64,000 nt of DNA from Hysterangium stoloniferum (lineage: Eukaryota; Basidiomycota; Agaricomycetes; Hysterangiales; Hysterangiaceae): the NCBI GenBank assembly GCA_015178975.1, contig WHVD01000251.1, positions 26,364-90,363 on the forward strand. Direction: 5' to 3'. The position numbers and the translations under genes were made by a program. Under the pieces are notes generated by a model. That model was not told where the DNA came from. It worked only from the letters and a program-made list of their open reading frames with translations, and did no database searches. Numbering within the stretch: the first letter of the stretch is position 1; each line of letters begins with the position of its first letter. Of this stretch, positions 10,789-23,159 are shown piece by piece.

Positions 10789-12840
10789 CAATCCAAAAGA
10801 GGGGAGCAATGACTAGTAAACCCACATAACTTGAAACCCATTTTCATGAATCAGCAGCATACCACATCAGTCCACATGACTTTTCTCATCCATCCCATCA
10901 TCCATGGAATTATCATTATGGACATTAAGAAACTACATCAAGATATTCTATCAGCAATTCTGCTAGATCTGATAACCAAGGCACACCTTGACAATCCTGT
11001 GGACCCCAGTGTTAAGAACTGAAAACTGACTAATGTCGGTGGACCGATGGGGACTGATCAGAAGGACTTGACTTCAGCTTATGTGCTGCACCCTTGCAGT
11101 TATCCGTCGGGTGTCCTTAAATTTCAGGCGGGTGAAGACTAGTCCTAACAAATACCTCTCGGTGAAACTACCGATCGGAATCGAGGGATAAGCTGAGTGT
11201 CCGGCCAAGGGGTTGGGGACCGAGAGGGGGCGAGCGCATGCAAAGACGGAAAGTGAAATATTTAGTATGAGATTTCTATAGGTGTAAGAGGGTATTCTGA
11301 GTCGATATTCTGATTGCCTAGTAACTACAACTACAGTGGGTTCATATACAAATATCAGGCATCTAAAAAAAACACTAACTAGGAGAAGAGCAGAAAGTGG
11401 TATTGACAAATAAGCTTGACTAGGAATTGGAAGGTTATGATTAGTTCGGAGGCCATACATTAACTGAGAGTGGGATTACGAGAAAAGGAAAGAGTCCGAG
11501 AGTTACAAGTATTTTTAGACATGTGTGAAACATAGAGTAGAACGGATCATCATAATGGAAAGGGATGTATCAGAGTTTAACCAGATAGTATGAGTATATT
11601 TTGATGGGGGTGTAAATGGAGTTTGATCACTGCAAAAGCATACATCAGCGTTGGGAAACCGATGGTTTCCGATGCGAGGACTTGAGCAATGACTTGAATC
11701 GTTGATAGGTGGTGGGGACTGTTGGGTTGCGACACAGTCATAACACCCAGTCAACCCTGGTGATCTCTTGATCAGCATGATTTCATTAGACTTGACAGTT
11801 GCATATATGTATCAGACTCCAACAGCCTCCACCTCAGGATCCTCCAGTACAAACATGACCATCCACTCTCAGGACATTTTGGGTTCAACAAAACTCTATC
11901 ATTGATAAGAAGAGAATACACTTGGCCTGGACTCTGAGATTTCATTAAGCACTATTGTAAATCTTGCATTCCTTGTCCACACTCCAAATCACAGTGTCAC
12001 AAGCCATACGGCCTTCTGAAACAACTCCCAGTACTGAAACACCTGTGGAATTCCATCTCTATGGATTTCATTGAACACCTACTGGACTCCAAAGGCTTTT
12101 CCACCATTCTAGTCATTGTTGACAGATTCTCAAAACAAGGTATCTTCATCCCTACACATAATACCATCACATCCATGCAGTTAGTAGAACTTTTTATTAT
12201 TAATGTATTTTCCACGCACAGAGTTCCATCCAATGTAACTTCCGATCAAGGATCAGAGTTTGTATCTCACTTCTTTAGATCCTTCAGGAAATCCTTGGAC
12301 ATGAAGTTACACTTCACGTTCAGACATCACCCAGAAGGCAATGGACAAACCGAGCATGTCAATCAGACATTGGAACAATATCTCCATGTATATTGCAACT
12401 ACCAACAGGACAATTGGAAATCCTTGTTACCACTTGCAGAATTTGCTTACAACAATGCACCCTCAGCCACTACTGGTGTTTCCCTATTCTTTGCAAATAA
12501 AGGGTACAATCCAAATATTATGGTACACCCAGAATGGAATCATGTCTCTATACTAGAACCATGTACTGCTAACACTATCCCAGACTGCATGCAATCTCCA
12601 CCCCCTCTGGTCATTATTGATGGAGAACCCAAGTTTGAAATCTCTCAAATTTTTGACTCAAAAATAGATAAGCGTCAATGCACTTGTAAACTGCTTTACT
12701 TGGTCAAGTGGGTGGGTTACAAGGGCACAGATGGAGAGACATCATGGATTTTGGCTATGGAACTTGGTAACACCACAGAGATTGTCACTGACTTTCACAC
12801 AGCTTACCCATTCAACCCTGGACCACTATCCTCTCTCTAG
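10789..12840 (+). pseudogene. Gypsy pol remnant (G3): RH-IN linker, integrase, chromodomain
   Basis: Begins at the linker motif PKRGEQ/NLKPIF and is interrupted by a solo LTR (11010-11745). It continues with the zinc-binding and core integrase: SMDFIEH (Asp), TSDQGSEF (second Asp; Arg CGA here became CAA) and GQTEHVNQTL (Glu). After VHPEWN about 100 codons are missing, and it rejoins at ILEPCTANTIPD, then the chromodomain to a stop at 12838-12840. The stretch 12061-12840 is open over 259 codons despite the deletion. Gag, protease and RT are absent on the left, where the junction is abrupt at about 10788. Confidence 0.88.
11010..11745 (-). mobile_element. Solo C-type LTR in G3 pol
   Basis: 736 bp, plus strand TGTTAAGAACTG...GTCATAACA, with an exact duplication CCCAG at 11005-11009 and 11746-11750. 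The pol reading frame (DNPVDP | QPW-type) continues across it. The U5 module lies near 11066-11097. Confidence 0.92.
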
Positions 12841-13042
12841 TCACAACCCACAGACCCTGTGTATATGTTGGACTCACTTCATTTTTCCCTGTCACCCTAT
12901 GTCTCTCTTTGCTTTTACAGGTTTCTGACTTGTTTTATTTAAGTCTTAGTGGACCTCCAGTGGACTTTTATGTTTCACATTTTTATTTCTTTTTTTAAAA
13001 AAAAAGAGGAATAATTAATTAAAAATTATTATTGTTTTCTTT

Positions 13043-13225
13043 TCATTCTATATTTATAGGGCTATGCTTCTGTCCACTTTCATTAAACTCCTTTTGGAGT
13101 TCAACCAGCTCCTTGGGGACCCTGTCCTCATCCCTGAGCTCCTTGGAACTCCTGACCTGGGGCTCTGTATATATATACCTGCCATACTCTGCCAAGAACC
13201 CCCAGAATTCCCTGTGGAGTCCCTG
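13043..13225 (-). pseudogene. Antisense accessory gene, 3' end (G3)
   Basis: The reverse strand matches the C-terminal third of the accessory protein (EFWGFLAEYG-like through the final residues). The segment ends sharply near 13225. The missing upstream part is found at 14561-14998 in the opposite orientation. Confidence 0.7.
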
Positions 13226-13869
13226 GAGAGTCTCCTGTTAGAGTATGATATTACAGCTCTTACATAGTCTATGATGTTCCCTATATTTTTCTGATATTTG
13301 TAGTATTTTTCCCAGCACTGTAGGTGCAGTATTGAGTGAGTTACCTAGTAAGGTAAGTGATGTGTAGGTGCTTAGATAAGCACCCTGTAGCATACTCCGC
13401 TGTGGGTGTGGGAAAGTCTCCTTAATGTTTACTTTCCTCACACTCACAGGGAGGATAACCCAAAACTTTAAAAGTTATTTATCCACTAAAGTATATATAT
13501 TTATATTGTTTGTTGTAAAATTAATATTTAATCAAATTCAGTCTATCAGATAATATTCTGGAGAATAAGGAAATATTAATATTTATCTTGTATCTGACAA
13601 AAGTTAGTCAAACAAACATATATAGATTATCCTTTTGGGGATAAATTCCACAACAAGGATTGGTTGGCCAGATAGTTCTGGTTAACTTAACCAAATAAAT
13701 TTTAATTATATGAACTACATTTGAAAGTTTGTATAATATACAAGAGAATGCATCTCATCCCAAAGCTTAAGTCATAACCCAAATAATTTTGGTTAACTAT
13801 AATGTTTGTGGACATTTTAAAAGTCATGGAGATACTAGAGAATGTATTTTATCCCAAAAATTAGGTAAC
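13226..13869. other. AT-rich insert, no gene
   Basis: Not retrotransposon-like. Contains the repeat shared with 4416-4521 (13443-13541). It separates the two halves of the rearranged G3 3' region. Confidence 0.55.
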
Positions 13870-14476
13870 AACCCAGGTTGAACAGTTGATAGGTGGGGAG
13901 ACCAGTTGGAAAGCTCACGGGCTCTGATGAGGTTGAAAGTGTTGTGTTTCAAAGATGAGAGATGGGGATGGAGCAGGATATATGCTAAGTAACTGGAGAA
14001 CTTAGTTGATTTTCTGACCAGATTGTATGTACAACATTAGCTAGGCTATATAGACTGTGGAATGTATGCAATACCAAATCCAGTAATAATGAAGATCAAA
14101 ACAAGTAATCATGAAACGAGACAAGTAAACACCAGACTAGGTGTTAAGGACAGAACAGAATGGGAGTGGGGTGCAAAACATGACAGGTCATTTGACCATA
14201 ACAGGAACAGAGCTCAGTTAGAGAGCTGACAGGTTGTCCAGGCAGAGTCTGGTGAACTGGTACTTGGGACAGAGTCAGATATAGACTGGTTGACATGTGC
14301 AGGTCCCAGTGGGTACAGCAGTTGACTGTACTTGGGTAACATATAGATGGTCAGGTGCATATAAGGCAGGGTCTGGATGCTGGTGGGTTTTCTGGTTCAC
14401 TGTAAACTGGTATAGAGAGTCAGGTGCATGTATGTAGGATGTGATCCAGAGCCTGGTGGGTTTTCCAGTCCTAACA
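13870..14476 (-). repeat. G-type LTR, U3-R part, inverted (G3)
   Basis: Minus-oriented LTR lacking its U5 end. The right end CCTAACA at 14476 is followed by the polypurine tract complement (14477-14489). R begins GGTCAGAAAAT, as in G2. The missing U5 portion matches 15200-15366 on the plus strand. Confidence 0.82.
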
Positions 14477-14560
14477 GTACCCTCCCTTTAAGGCTGTGAA
14501 TGCCACAGGGAAGGTATGTCCCAGCAATTCACATAGTCAACTTTACTGACTCTGCTTTTT

Positions 14561-14998
14561 AGTGCAAAGTGGTAGAGGTCAAGTCAGAGTTTGAGGGGGA
14601 GCTGGAGAGCCCTCAAAAGGCAAGTAGCAGGTCCACAGGAGTGTCTGAGACTGACCAAGTCAACAGAAGGCAAGGAAGATGGCTCCAGTCTGCTTGGAAG
14701 CAAGAAATGACCTGTGGTATTCCAGTTGTAATGACCAGAACACAGACTGTTACTGGAAGTCCAGGTGGGGACCAGGCTGTTGGCCATGTGCACACCTCAA
14801 AGTGAGGTGCTCACTGGTTCACAAGCCCATGGGGTCCATGGCACAGGAAGTGAATGGCTCAGCAGACAGGCCTGGGGCCTTGGAGGAAGTTTTGGGGCAA
14901 ATAGCCATGGGCATAGAGGCCCAGAACTGGTTGCTTGAAGAGAGCAACTGGGTGCAGGGCACCATGGTGGAGATGTTGAAACAGTTGAATAACTCTTG
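14561..14998 (+). pseudogene. Antisense accessory gene, exons 2-3 part (G3)
   Basis: Plus-strand remnant: exon 2 (GAGSEFEGELESPQ-like acidic stretch, about 14569-14620), an intron whose donor GT is now GC, then MAPVCLEARND and the cysteine cluster (SSCNDQNTDC ... CWPCAHLKVRC), and the linker up to MVEMLKQLNN, where homology stops. Five of the six cluster cysteines remain (the first is Tyr). Exon 1 is deleted between the polypurine tract and 14510. Confidence 0.8.
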
Positions 14999-15199
14999 AC
15001 AAACACCCTGGGAGGATAGTCACAATTCATTGAATACACAAAATTTTATGAAAAACTCCTCATATTTTTAAGTGAGACTATTTCTCCTGGCCATGATTAC
15101 ATGTTTTAGGGATTTATATTTCATTAACCCAAAACTTCATTTTTAAGACTTGTACACTCCCTTAAAATATGCACAAATGTCATGGTTATACAAGATTAT

Positions 15200-15366
15200 C
15201 TATTGATCTATCGACTACACCCAGACTCCCTGGGTTTCCCATCCACCTGTTTGAAATTGGACATCATGATCTTGTAATGGTGCAGCCTATAAGCTGAAGC
15301 CAAGTCCTACCAGATCATCCATGGGTTTCTCCAGAAACCCTCTGTGAGCCTGCACATCCCTTAACA
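15200..15366 (+). repeat. G-type LTR U5 fragment (G3)
   Basis: Plus-oriented U5 with the module GCAGCCTATAAGCTGAAGCC (15283 on), ending CCCTTAACA at 15366. It begins at the point where the inverted LTR piece at 13870 ends. Confidence 0.8.
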
Positions 15367-17250
15367 TTTCTCCTGGTTTTGCTCATAAATAAATACTGAG
15401 AATATTCTTGCAGAATCTTTGAGACTACATTAAGATCCTGATAAGTTAGTATAAATAAAGCATATGTATATTAGCCAAATAGTGTTTTATTCTATAACTA
15501 ATCTTTTGATCTGTTTATAAATATTTTTACTGTTTGATAAATAGTATAAAATATATATAAACTAGCTAGAATTGAAGTCAAATCTAGTTTTGGAATCAGT
15601 GGATTGTTATTCATATTTTAGTAATTGTTTTCACAGAAAAAGAACAGCTTGCAAAAGCTGTTTTCAAAACCTTTTTTGCAAAGTAGGTGCATATATTCAA
15701 GTAAACTCTTTACTTCAGAGGTTCTAAGTCTATTCAGGCTGCCACTTATTAATATCAAATACTTAAATTATTTTACCTTGCAGTGAATTGAGTATTTGCA
15801 CATTTTGATAGAGCATTGGACTTCTTTTTCCAGAGGATAGTATTAAAATAAGACTAATACATTACAGGATGTAAACAACAATAAAACTAACTCCCACCTG
15901 CAAGAACTGCAAGTAGTGATTTGGGTGTCATGTTGACTACCTCTGACTTCAACAATCGGATTTCTTACTCCTTTTGCTCTTAAGACTTCAAACTATCAAT
16001 AGTTGAGGTCCCAATAGCAAGTCTCATTGTCTTGACTACTCTTGACCTCACCATCCCAACCTCTTCATTGATCTTGCTCTTAAGACTTCACACTATCAAT
16101 ACTCAAAGTCCCTACTTGCAAGTCTCTCCTCTCTGCCAAATTCTACTTCAACTCTGAACTCTATTGTAACTAATCTGTGACTACTAGTACTTTGTACCTA
16201 CTATCAACTGAACCTACTTAATTCTATTTGTGATCATTGGGATCAAACCTTCAAGGTCAATCCTGTACTATTGAGTGAATACTCTCAATCAGGTTGATAT
16301 TATTTGCACATAGTGGTAAAATATGTGACTCTTCACACAGAGATGATATGTAGCAATGCAACTGAATGAAAACAGAGACAATTTTGACAATGAAAAAGTG
16401 AGCATTGAGCTCCCAAGTTTGTCAAAGATGTACTGGCATCACAAGTGAGAAGATCTTTCACATGAAATGACCAAATTCTCCTTGGTTTCTTGAAGGAGTT
16501 CATCAATCTGGTTAGGATAAGCATGGTGATGTCAAATGTGGAATTATGAACAATGAATGGGGAAAGTGTGGCTGCAAAAGCCTAGTCCAAATCAGCACAC
16601 CCTCAATGTACCAAACAGATACTGTGGAGCTCTTCCCACAATATGGCTGCCTACTCCTGCAAGTTCAATGTGTTGCCCTGGAGCCCTTCCCATGCAAATA
16701 CTGCAACTTTAAGCCCTTTAATATGGTGGCCACCTAATCCTGCAAGTTCAATGTACTTCCCCAGAGCCCTTCCCATGCAAGTACTGCAGCTTCTAAGCCC
16801 TTCTATACAACTGCCTTAAACAAGTATGATGAGTCAACACTCAAAGGAACCAAATTGTTTGGTGATGAATCCAAACTGATAAGCCTGTGGGGCCCAATAA
16901 CCTGTTGACACAAGGGGGTATACATACATCAGGTGGATGTGAACAAAAGGCATTAGTATTACTAAGCTACTGTACAGAACTATATACGAAATATACCAGG
17001 ACCCACAAGTGTCATCATATTGAGATTATTACCAATTGGCCAAAATTTCAACATTGTACACAGGTTATTAGGATCCATCCTTAATAACAAACTTACTGTA
17101 CTTAACTGGCAACTCCAGTTACTAAGGCAAGTGGAGCTTGGCTTCAACATACATATGTATGTGTTGTCCCCTCACATGAAACTGTCAGGTGCTCCAGTAT
17201 TTCAAAACCTACAAGAAGTACATAGTGTGATGTAAATCAACACTCATCTG
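15367..17250. other. No gene recognised; two short tandem duplications
   Basis: AT-rich at the left. Two diverged direct duplications were seen: about 100 bp at 15927-16130 (marker TTGCTCTTAAGACTTCA in each unit) and about 95 bp at 16640-16810 (marker CCTGCAAGTTCAATGT). Open frames are short and patternless. Confidence 0.5.
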
Positions 17251-17329
17251 TAATCTGGGGGTCTGGGGCTAAGGGTTGAGAGGGAACAAGCCATGGTCTG
17301 GCTAGTGGTTGGTCTAAAGGGTAAGCAAG

Positions 17330-17760
17330 GTGGATATATACTCCAAAGTATTAAAAGGATTATCATGCAGGCTTCTAATATATGTAAGAGTAGAGGAATT
17401 CAGATGGGGATTCTTAGTTGATATTCAAACTGGAGAGTAGTAGCATACAGGGTGAGAATTTATACTAAGTAGAATGGAGTATGGAGGGCTGAAAATGGGA
17501 TTACAATATGATCAAAATAATGGGATCAGGGGAAAACAGAACAGGAGATCAAGGAAACAGGGTGTGGGGTAATCATAAACTATAAATGTTCTGCAGTAGC
17601 AAATGATGTAGCAAAGTGGTGCAAGGGATGGCAGAATGCTGTCAGAGTGGAAGTGTAACAGAGTGACTAAAAAGGAAATTGTTTAGTGGACAAGTTGTTG
17701 GGGTACTGTTAGGATCCCTGTCATTTCAGACCCCCACAACCTGTTTTAGTCTCATAACCT
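17330..17760. repeat. E-type LTR relics
   Basis: 17330-17705 is distantly similar to the minus-oriented LTR at 51800-52277. The block starting TGTTAGGATCCCTG at 17706 matches the reverse complement of the end of that LTR (52224-52277), in the other orientation. Degenerate; ends uncertain. Confidence 0.45.
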
Positions 17761-18543
17761 TTCTGCAATTTGGTGGCATATTTGTTGAGATATTGTCTTC
17801 GCAAGCTGAGAGGCTTTCAGTGGCAGCTAATGCAACCACATGCCTAACATAATGCAAACAGCTGTCGAAAAACTGTGCACAGTAAAACTTTTCAAATTTC
17901 AAGTCAATGAATGTTGACATTCAAACACTGTTCAAAGTCAAAAATAGTTAAATTTTTTAATAAAAAAATTAAATTTACAATTCATTTTTTCTAAACAAGA
18001 AGCCTGAAATACATAGAGTTGTTGAAGCATCGTAAATGGGGGGTTTGGTACTGAATAGCAAACTGGCCAGAGTCTCCACAATGTGTAGCACAGCCAGAAT
18101 GCAGAGATAAGGCACAAGGCTGAGCTAGTACATTTGCTTTGATATATACAAAGGTTACTTAGTCCATTTATTTAATACTCGGTAGCTTTCACAACATATG
18201 ATTATTAGATAGAACACTAGTACTTAAAAACTTACAACTTGTAGTTAGTGCCCCTCAGCTGTTTAGCCCCACTACCCCATGCATCCACTGAGATCATCTT
18301 CATTATTTAGTTATTATTTTCACATTTCGGCCTTGCCCCCCACCGTGCCAGAGCCCACAGTGTAGCAAGGACCCTTAGGCCAGCTTGTTCAAATGATATG
18401 AGAGCAGTGCCTTCAGAGAGGAAAGGATAGCACTTACGACAGCAGCTCTTATCCACTGCGCAATTTCTGGCCTAGTGGACAAGAAATTAAGCATTGTGGC
18501 TTTGGCCCGTTCTCAATGATAGCACTCAGCATACTGCTTTTGA
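17761..18543. other. No gene recognised; 3' flank of the CDF gene
   Basis: Low-complexity A/T runs near 17940-18000, then sequence with more CpG from about 18300. Probably holds the CDF gene's 3' untranslated region (minus direction), but no clear polyadenylation signal was fixed. Confidence 0.4.
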
Positions 18544-20236
18544 TTATAGGGGAGAAATCAAACATACAATCATATGGTTTTGAGATGATCCACTCTCTGT
18601 GTCATCGAGTTCGGGTTGGATAGTGCTGGAATGTATACCGTGCTCATGCAGCATTATTTGGATATTTTGCGCTATTTGCATGTACTCTCTCTCACGAGTT
18701 ACACAAACGTGAACAGAGGCGACAATCGTGGTCTCGGAGAGCTGCCAGACATGTAGTTCGTGAACGGAAAGAACACCTTCTACTTTCTGGATATCTTCGC
18801 GGAGGTCTTGTATTGATATTTTTGCAGGGGCGGCTTGTAGCAAAATAAATGCAGCACTGCGGACTTAGAGAAAAATGTCAACGAAAGGTATGAGGAGCTG
18901 TTGGACGATAATGAACGAACCCAGCGGAAATGCTGACGAGAAGATTATCACAGTAATGACAAGGCTGACAACAGGATCAAAATAAGCACGGTACTTCCAT
19001 GTCGATAACCAGATGATGAGACCGGTCGTAATGACACCGAGGTTCCCTAAAGCATCACCCATTACATGAAGGAAAAGAGCTCGCATATTCATGGATCCGC
19101 GACCAGCATCTTGCTTCTCATGCATTGGCTGCCGGGACTGGTCCTCAACCGCCATAGGAGGAGGGACCTGGTTTGTCGAATCCGCCCTCGTTTCCGGCTC
19201 AGCTGGCATGGGGTGCATTTGGACTTGCGGAGAATCCCTGATACTGACACCACGGCCTAATATGGTGTCTGTAGATCGTCGGGGCGCCTCAGAAACCGAG
19301 GCAAAGGATCCTCTTCCTTCATTGGCAATGCTAAAGCGCCCTTTGTGGCTCACGGGCGACGCAGAACGTCCGTGAACAATATCTTGTGCAATTTGCATAA
19401 TAGATGCTCTCTTGGCAGCAGGTAATCCATGTAGGTGATCGAAAGAATGAGACTCTTCGGATGTGGGTGGTATATTCTCGGGGTCAATGTGACTTGGTGT
19501 GATTGGTATAGGTTCGGCTGCGGCTGTTCCATTTGAATCTTTGGGTTTAACTTTGGGGGGATTGGAATTGGCGTTCTCTGCAGCTACCGTAAGTATTGGT
19601 CTCAGACGCCGCCAAAGTTAGTGGAGTCGTACCGTGAAAGAGGAATAGTCCGAAAAGGTTAGATCCCAAGCCCAATGCTCCTACAACAACGACTAGCTTA
19701 GGACTGGTTATCTCTATTGAAGACGTAAACCCGAATATCATTGATATGGGACAGCACAAACAAACCTGGCGTATGAAAGAATCTTTGGATGGCTTCCATT
19801 ACAATGCTAAAACATAAAGCGAGAAGGAACACTCCGTTTATGAGAGCAGCTACAATTTCAGCACGATGCCACCCATACGAGTATCTCGGCGAGGCTTCAC
19901 TTTTAGAAAGCTGTCGAAGAAAAGAAATGAGGAATGGTTTGGAAACAAAAGATGGAGGAACGCACCCTAATGGCATACAAGGCCACGAGGAGACCCATAA
20001 CATCACTTGACAGGTCATTAGAAGAGTTACTCATTAATTCGGACGACTGTGATATACTTGAGCATATGAAAGCTATCCGCTACCAGTGCAAGCGATCCTA
20101 CGATATAGCCTTTGTAGGAGTAAGTAACAATTTGAAGACGATGAGGTGAATGCCAACCAATGGTGATCTCGACTATGAAGAAGACGACATCGATAGCTAG
20201 AAAGAGGGTGATCTTCGAAGAGCGTGAAAGTGGCAT
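18544..20236 (-). CDS. CDF-family zinc/metal transporter, 6 introns
   Basis: Cation diffusion facilitator of the fungal Zrc1/Cot1 type, which exports zinc into the vacuole or ER by proton exchange (family knowledge). Seven exons (minus): 20236-20158, 20109-20058, 20005-19966, 19910-19766, 19713-19633, 19577-18921, 18863-18544. All introns are GT-AG, 48-57 nt, and the join gives 457 codons plus stop. ATG at 20236 starts MPLSRSSKIT. TM2 has H41-x3-D45 (SFHMLND) and TM5 H303-x3-D307 (HVMGD), the zinc-site pattern. RYSYGWHRAEI precedes TM3. The TM4-TM5 loop (about residues 133-298) is long and has only a small His group (176, 180, 182). The C-terminal cytoplasmic domain (LREDIQKVEGVLSVHELH) is complete. 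Vacuolar placement is inferred. It keeps CpG, unlike the repeats on both sides. Confidence 0.93.
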
Positions 20237-22679
20237 CGCAGTGTTAGACTTGTCAAATTGTGCCACTCCTTTTTTTTATTTATAAGGAACGCCTATGTTA
20301 TCGGTGGCGTGCAACAATCAGTGATTAGAAGATATCATTACTAGTATATGCTATTACTTCTCACCGGAGTTTTAGAATAGTAATACCAAGCGCTGGGGAC
20401 TCCAGACAGTTCGATCACATGAACTCGGAAATGGTCAAGAAGGACCTGGATTAAAACCGCGGATTTAACACAGAGAAATGTGGGCCACTTTCATAAGGCT
20501 AAATTTCTCGGAGGATTTCTTCTAATAATGTCATGCGGACAATGTTCTGTGAAACAGCTGTAATATCTGAAGGAAACTTCATGATGCGCCAGTGTCTCGA
20601 TGACGGATAGGTAAACTGAATTTTTTGCTTTATGCCTTCCTGTTACTAAGTCAACATTAATTCAGAAGGAGACTCACCACCGACGGAGCAGTCTATGGAA
20701 GCGAGATATTCTACAAGGATCACACCATCTAACGACCCTCCTGCGATCATTCACTAATACGAAACGGCTCTTCATCCTTTAGGGATGTTAAACATGTTTT
20801 TGTAATGTGATAAAGATGATTATGATATTCACTCACTCTTCTGATGGGGTGTAGCCTATCTGTTTTGATTTTCCCTTCCTACGTAGAATAATCATCAGTG
20901 TACATAGCACGGTGCACCATAAGCGCACTGGCGCTTCCAGCACCTAAATTAAGCTCTCCCTCTCTTTCCACTAGTAAGAAAACGGAGCACCAATTTAAAA
21001 CCCAACTATCTACTGACATTAATATTGGGATTTATTGGTACATGTTTCAAGCCGTTGAGAATGCTCACGGTCTTGGTGTGCTCTTTTTTTGGGTTATACT
21101 ATATTATCATGGGATATTCGATTTATTTGATGGACAATCGGCTAGGTAGTACTTTACAGTAGCTTGTCATTGGTTGTATTCTATAAGGGGCCTTTGCCAC
21201 CCGCATGAAAGCCCAGCGTATATTTTTAACAATTAATATGGCGTTTCACAGTCAAAGTCCGACAATCCGACACATACCCAGCCACTACGACAGCAGCTCA
21301 TACATAGCATCTCTGACTACGATTAGTAACAGCAACGGCACTATCATCCTCAGAACGGTGCATCTGGGGATGGTCGAGGGGTCGGGAGCAATAAGTCGAC
21401 CGGATGATTAAGTGCATTAGTTGAATTACCTAATTAAAGTACTTTTGAAATGCCGGAGAAGCGGGAGCAATATGCCGAGAAATACTGATGAAAAAATACT
21501 CTGCAAGAGCGAGGTTTATGGCGCTTTTAAAAAATAAGTATTTTCGGAGTATTTTTTGGAAAATATTCCCAAAATACTCAAAAAATAGTCAACGAAAATT
21601 CTCCGAAAATACGTGAGCTACCGTGAAACTCCCTATTGGGTTTTGGGATAGACTGTAGTGGATGAAGCCCTTCAACATTTTCGTGACAATTGCCCCAGTT
21701 TGTTTGGGTGTTATTTGGGATGTTGGAATTTTCGAAATGTGTTTGATGGCCAATATTGTGGAATGTCGATTTATCGTACCGTGAGTCTAAAAATACAAAT
21801 ATAGCCCATATCATAGGCCACGCCATCGTGCTCTTTTGTCAAATATACGACTGTCATCGTCTACATTCAAGTTAGGGTGGCTATACGTATAAGAGGACTA
21901 GCGATATGAAGAAGATAGGAGTAGAGAATAGGGCAAAATGCTTCGTGGAAAACGGGAAAAGAATTGGGCCTTGAGCCATAAACAGTTTGTAACACCTAAG
22001 TCGGTAAAGCCGTGTCCCTTTCCATCTTGTTGGACACTTCGAGATGAAAAATTTCTAACCTGACTGTGACCATAACGCAGACTCGAGCTATTACTTTAAC
22101 AACAATTGGTTATTATTCCTATCTACTATTTTTGGGAACATAATGGAATAGTCGGAGTGGCGAAATAGGAAGGTCAGTTGACCGACTTGCGCGGAAGGTG
22201 TTACGAAAGTGAATGTTAAACCGCATTGTTCGAAAAAAACTCTCAAGTTGAATCATCAGTGGAGGGGTGTTGTTACAATCCATAAAATCAAGTCAGCCTC
22301 TGAGTCAACTCACAGCTTATTCAGGAGAGCAGTAGTTGTATGTTGAATTCTCGAAACTCGGTCTCAGCCGTGGATTTTTCCGGTGGAGTTTTTTTTTCGG
22401 GGGGATGCCTAGCGTCGGAACTTCCGTGGCATCACTTCGAAAACGTTCTACCACGGTTTGTGTATGTTTATCAAATCCCGTTTGAATGAGCCATAATTAT
22501 AAGCCGTACTCAACTCTTCCTTTCTATGTACCTCTAAACTCATGGTGGGGTTCTTTGTGAGGCTGTGCCGAGTCCTGTGAATCAAGACCCTGGACCCTTT
22601 AGTAAATGTAAGGCATCAGCACATCGCTGCTTGGGTGAACTGTATAGTTCAGGGTCGCAAAGCGCGACCCTAGATAGTG
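20237..22679. other. CDF upstream region, no second gene recognised
   Basis: CpG-retaining intergenic DNA. TTTATAAGG on the plus strand at about 20279-20287 gives a TATA-like element on the minus strand, 40-50 nt before the CDF start codon. No open frame here shows a domain or a plausible exon chain. Contains the inverted repeat at 21538-21612. Confidence 0.45.
21538..21612. repeat. Inverted repeat (12-bp perfect arms)
   Basis: GTATTTTCGGAG (21538-21549) and CTCCGAAAATAC (21601-21612), with further partial pairing inside. It may be a terminator-like hairpin or the relic of a small foldback element. Confidence 0.6.
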
Positions 22680-22687
22680 AGAGCGTA

Positions 22688-23094
22688 ACCTCTTAGTGAA
22701 GTTGTCACTCACTAAGAGGTACACAAAGTTTCCTTAGAAGTCATTAGTATTAGATTTTGAGCATCACCCAAGCTCATGTCACTCTTCCAAGTTCCCTTTG
22801 TATGACAAAAGTAACAACTTAGTCGATACGGAAGGATTAAATCGACTGAGGTATTTATTGGTCCATCTCTCTGTATGTATTTATCCATGAATGAGACAAT
22901 AGGGGAATGAGTAAAAATGGAAGTGAAAATGGTTGCGAGACATGCAAAATATGATTCAGTCAAATAGTGATTCAAATGGTTGTAAGACATGAAAAAATAC
23001 CAATTGGAGAATATAATTGTATCAAATGATCAAAAGAACCTTGTGATCTGCTAAGACACTCTGAAAGAGTTGCAATTAGCCTCTATTCTTCACA
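22688..23094 (-). repeat. Ty1/copia 3' LTR (approximate left end)
   Basis: Minus strand: a polypurine tract CCAGGGGGAG (23095-23104) followed by TGTGAAGAATAG at 23094, directly downstream of copia RNase H. Near the far end is a hairpin with perfect 12-bp arms ACCTCTTAGTGA/TCACTAAGAGGT (22688-22699, 22709-22720). The exact outer end was not fixed. Confidence 0.6.
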
Positions 23095-23159
23095 CTCCCC
23101 CTGGCTAAGCAGGCTCCCTGGAATTACATAGGTGTGGAGCTAAGCACTGTTTCTCATGT

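Noticed and set aside
19066-19375. Plus-strand open frames across the CDF gene
   Set aside because: Opposite to exon 6 of a well-supported gene; no domain.
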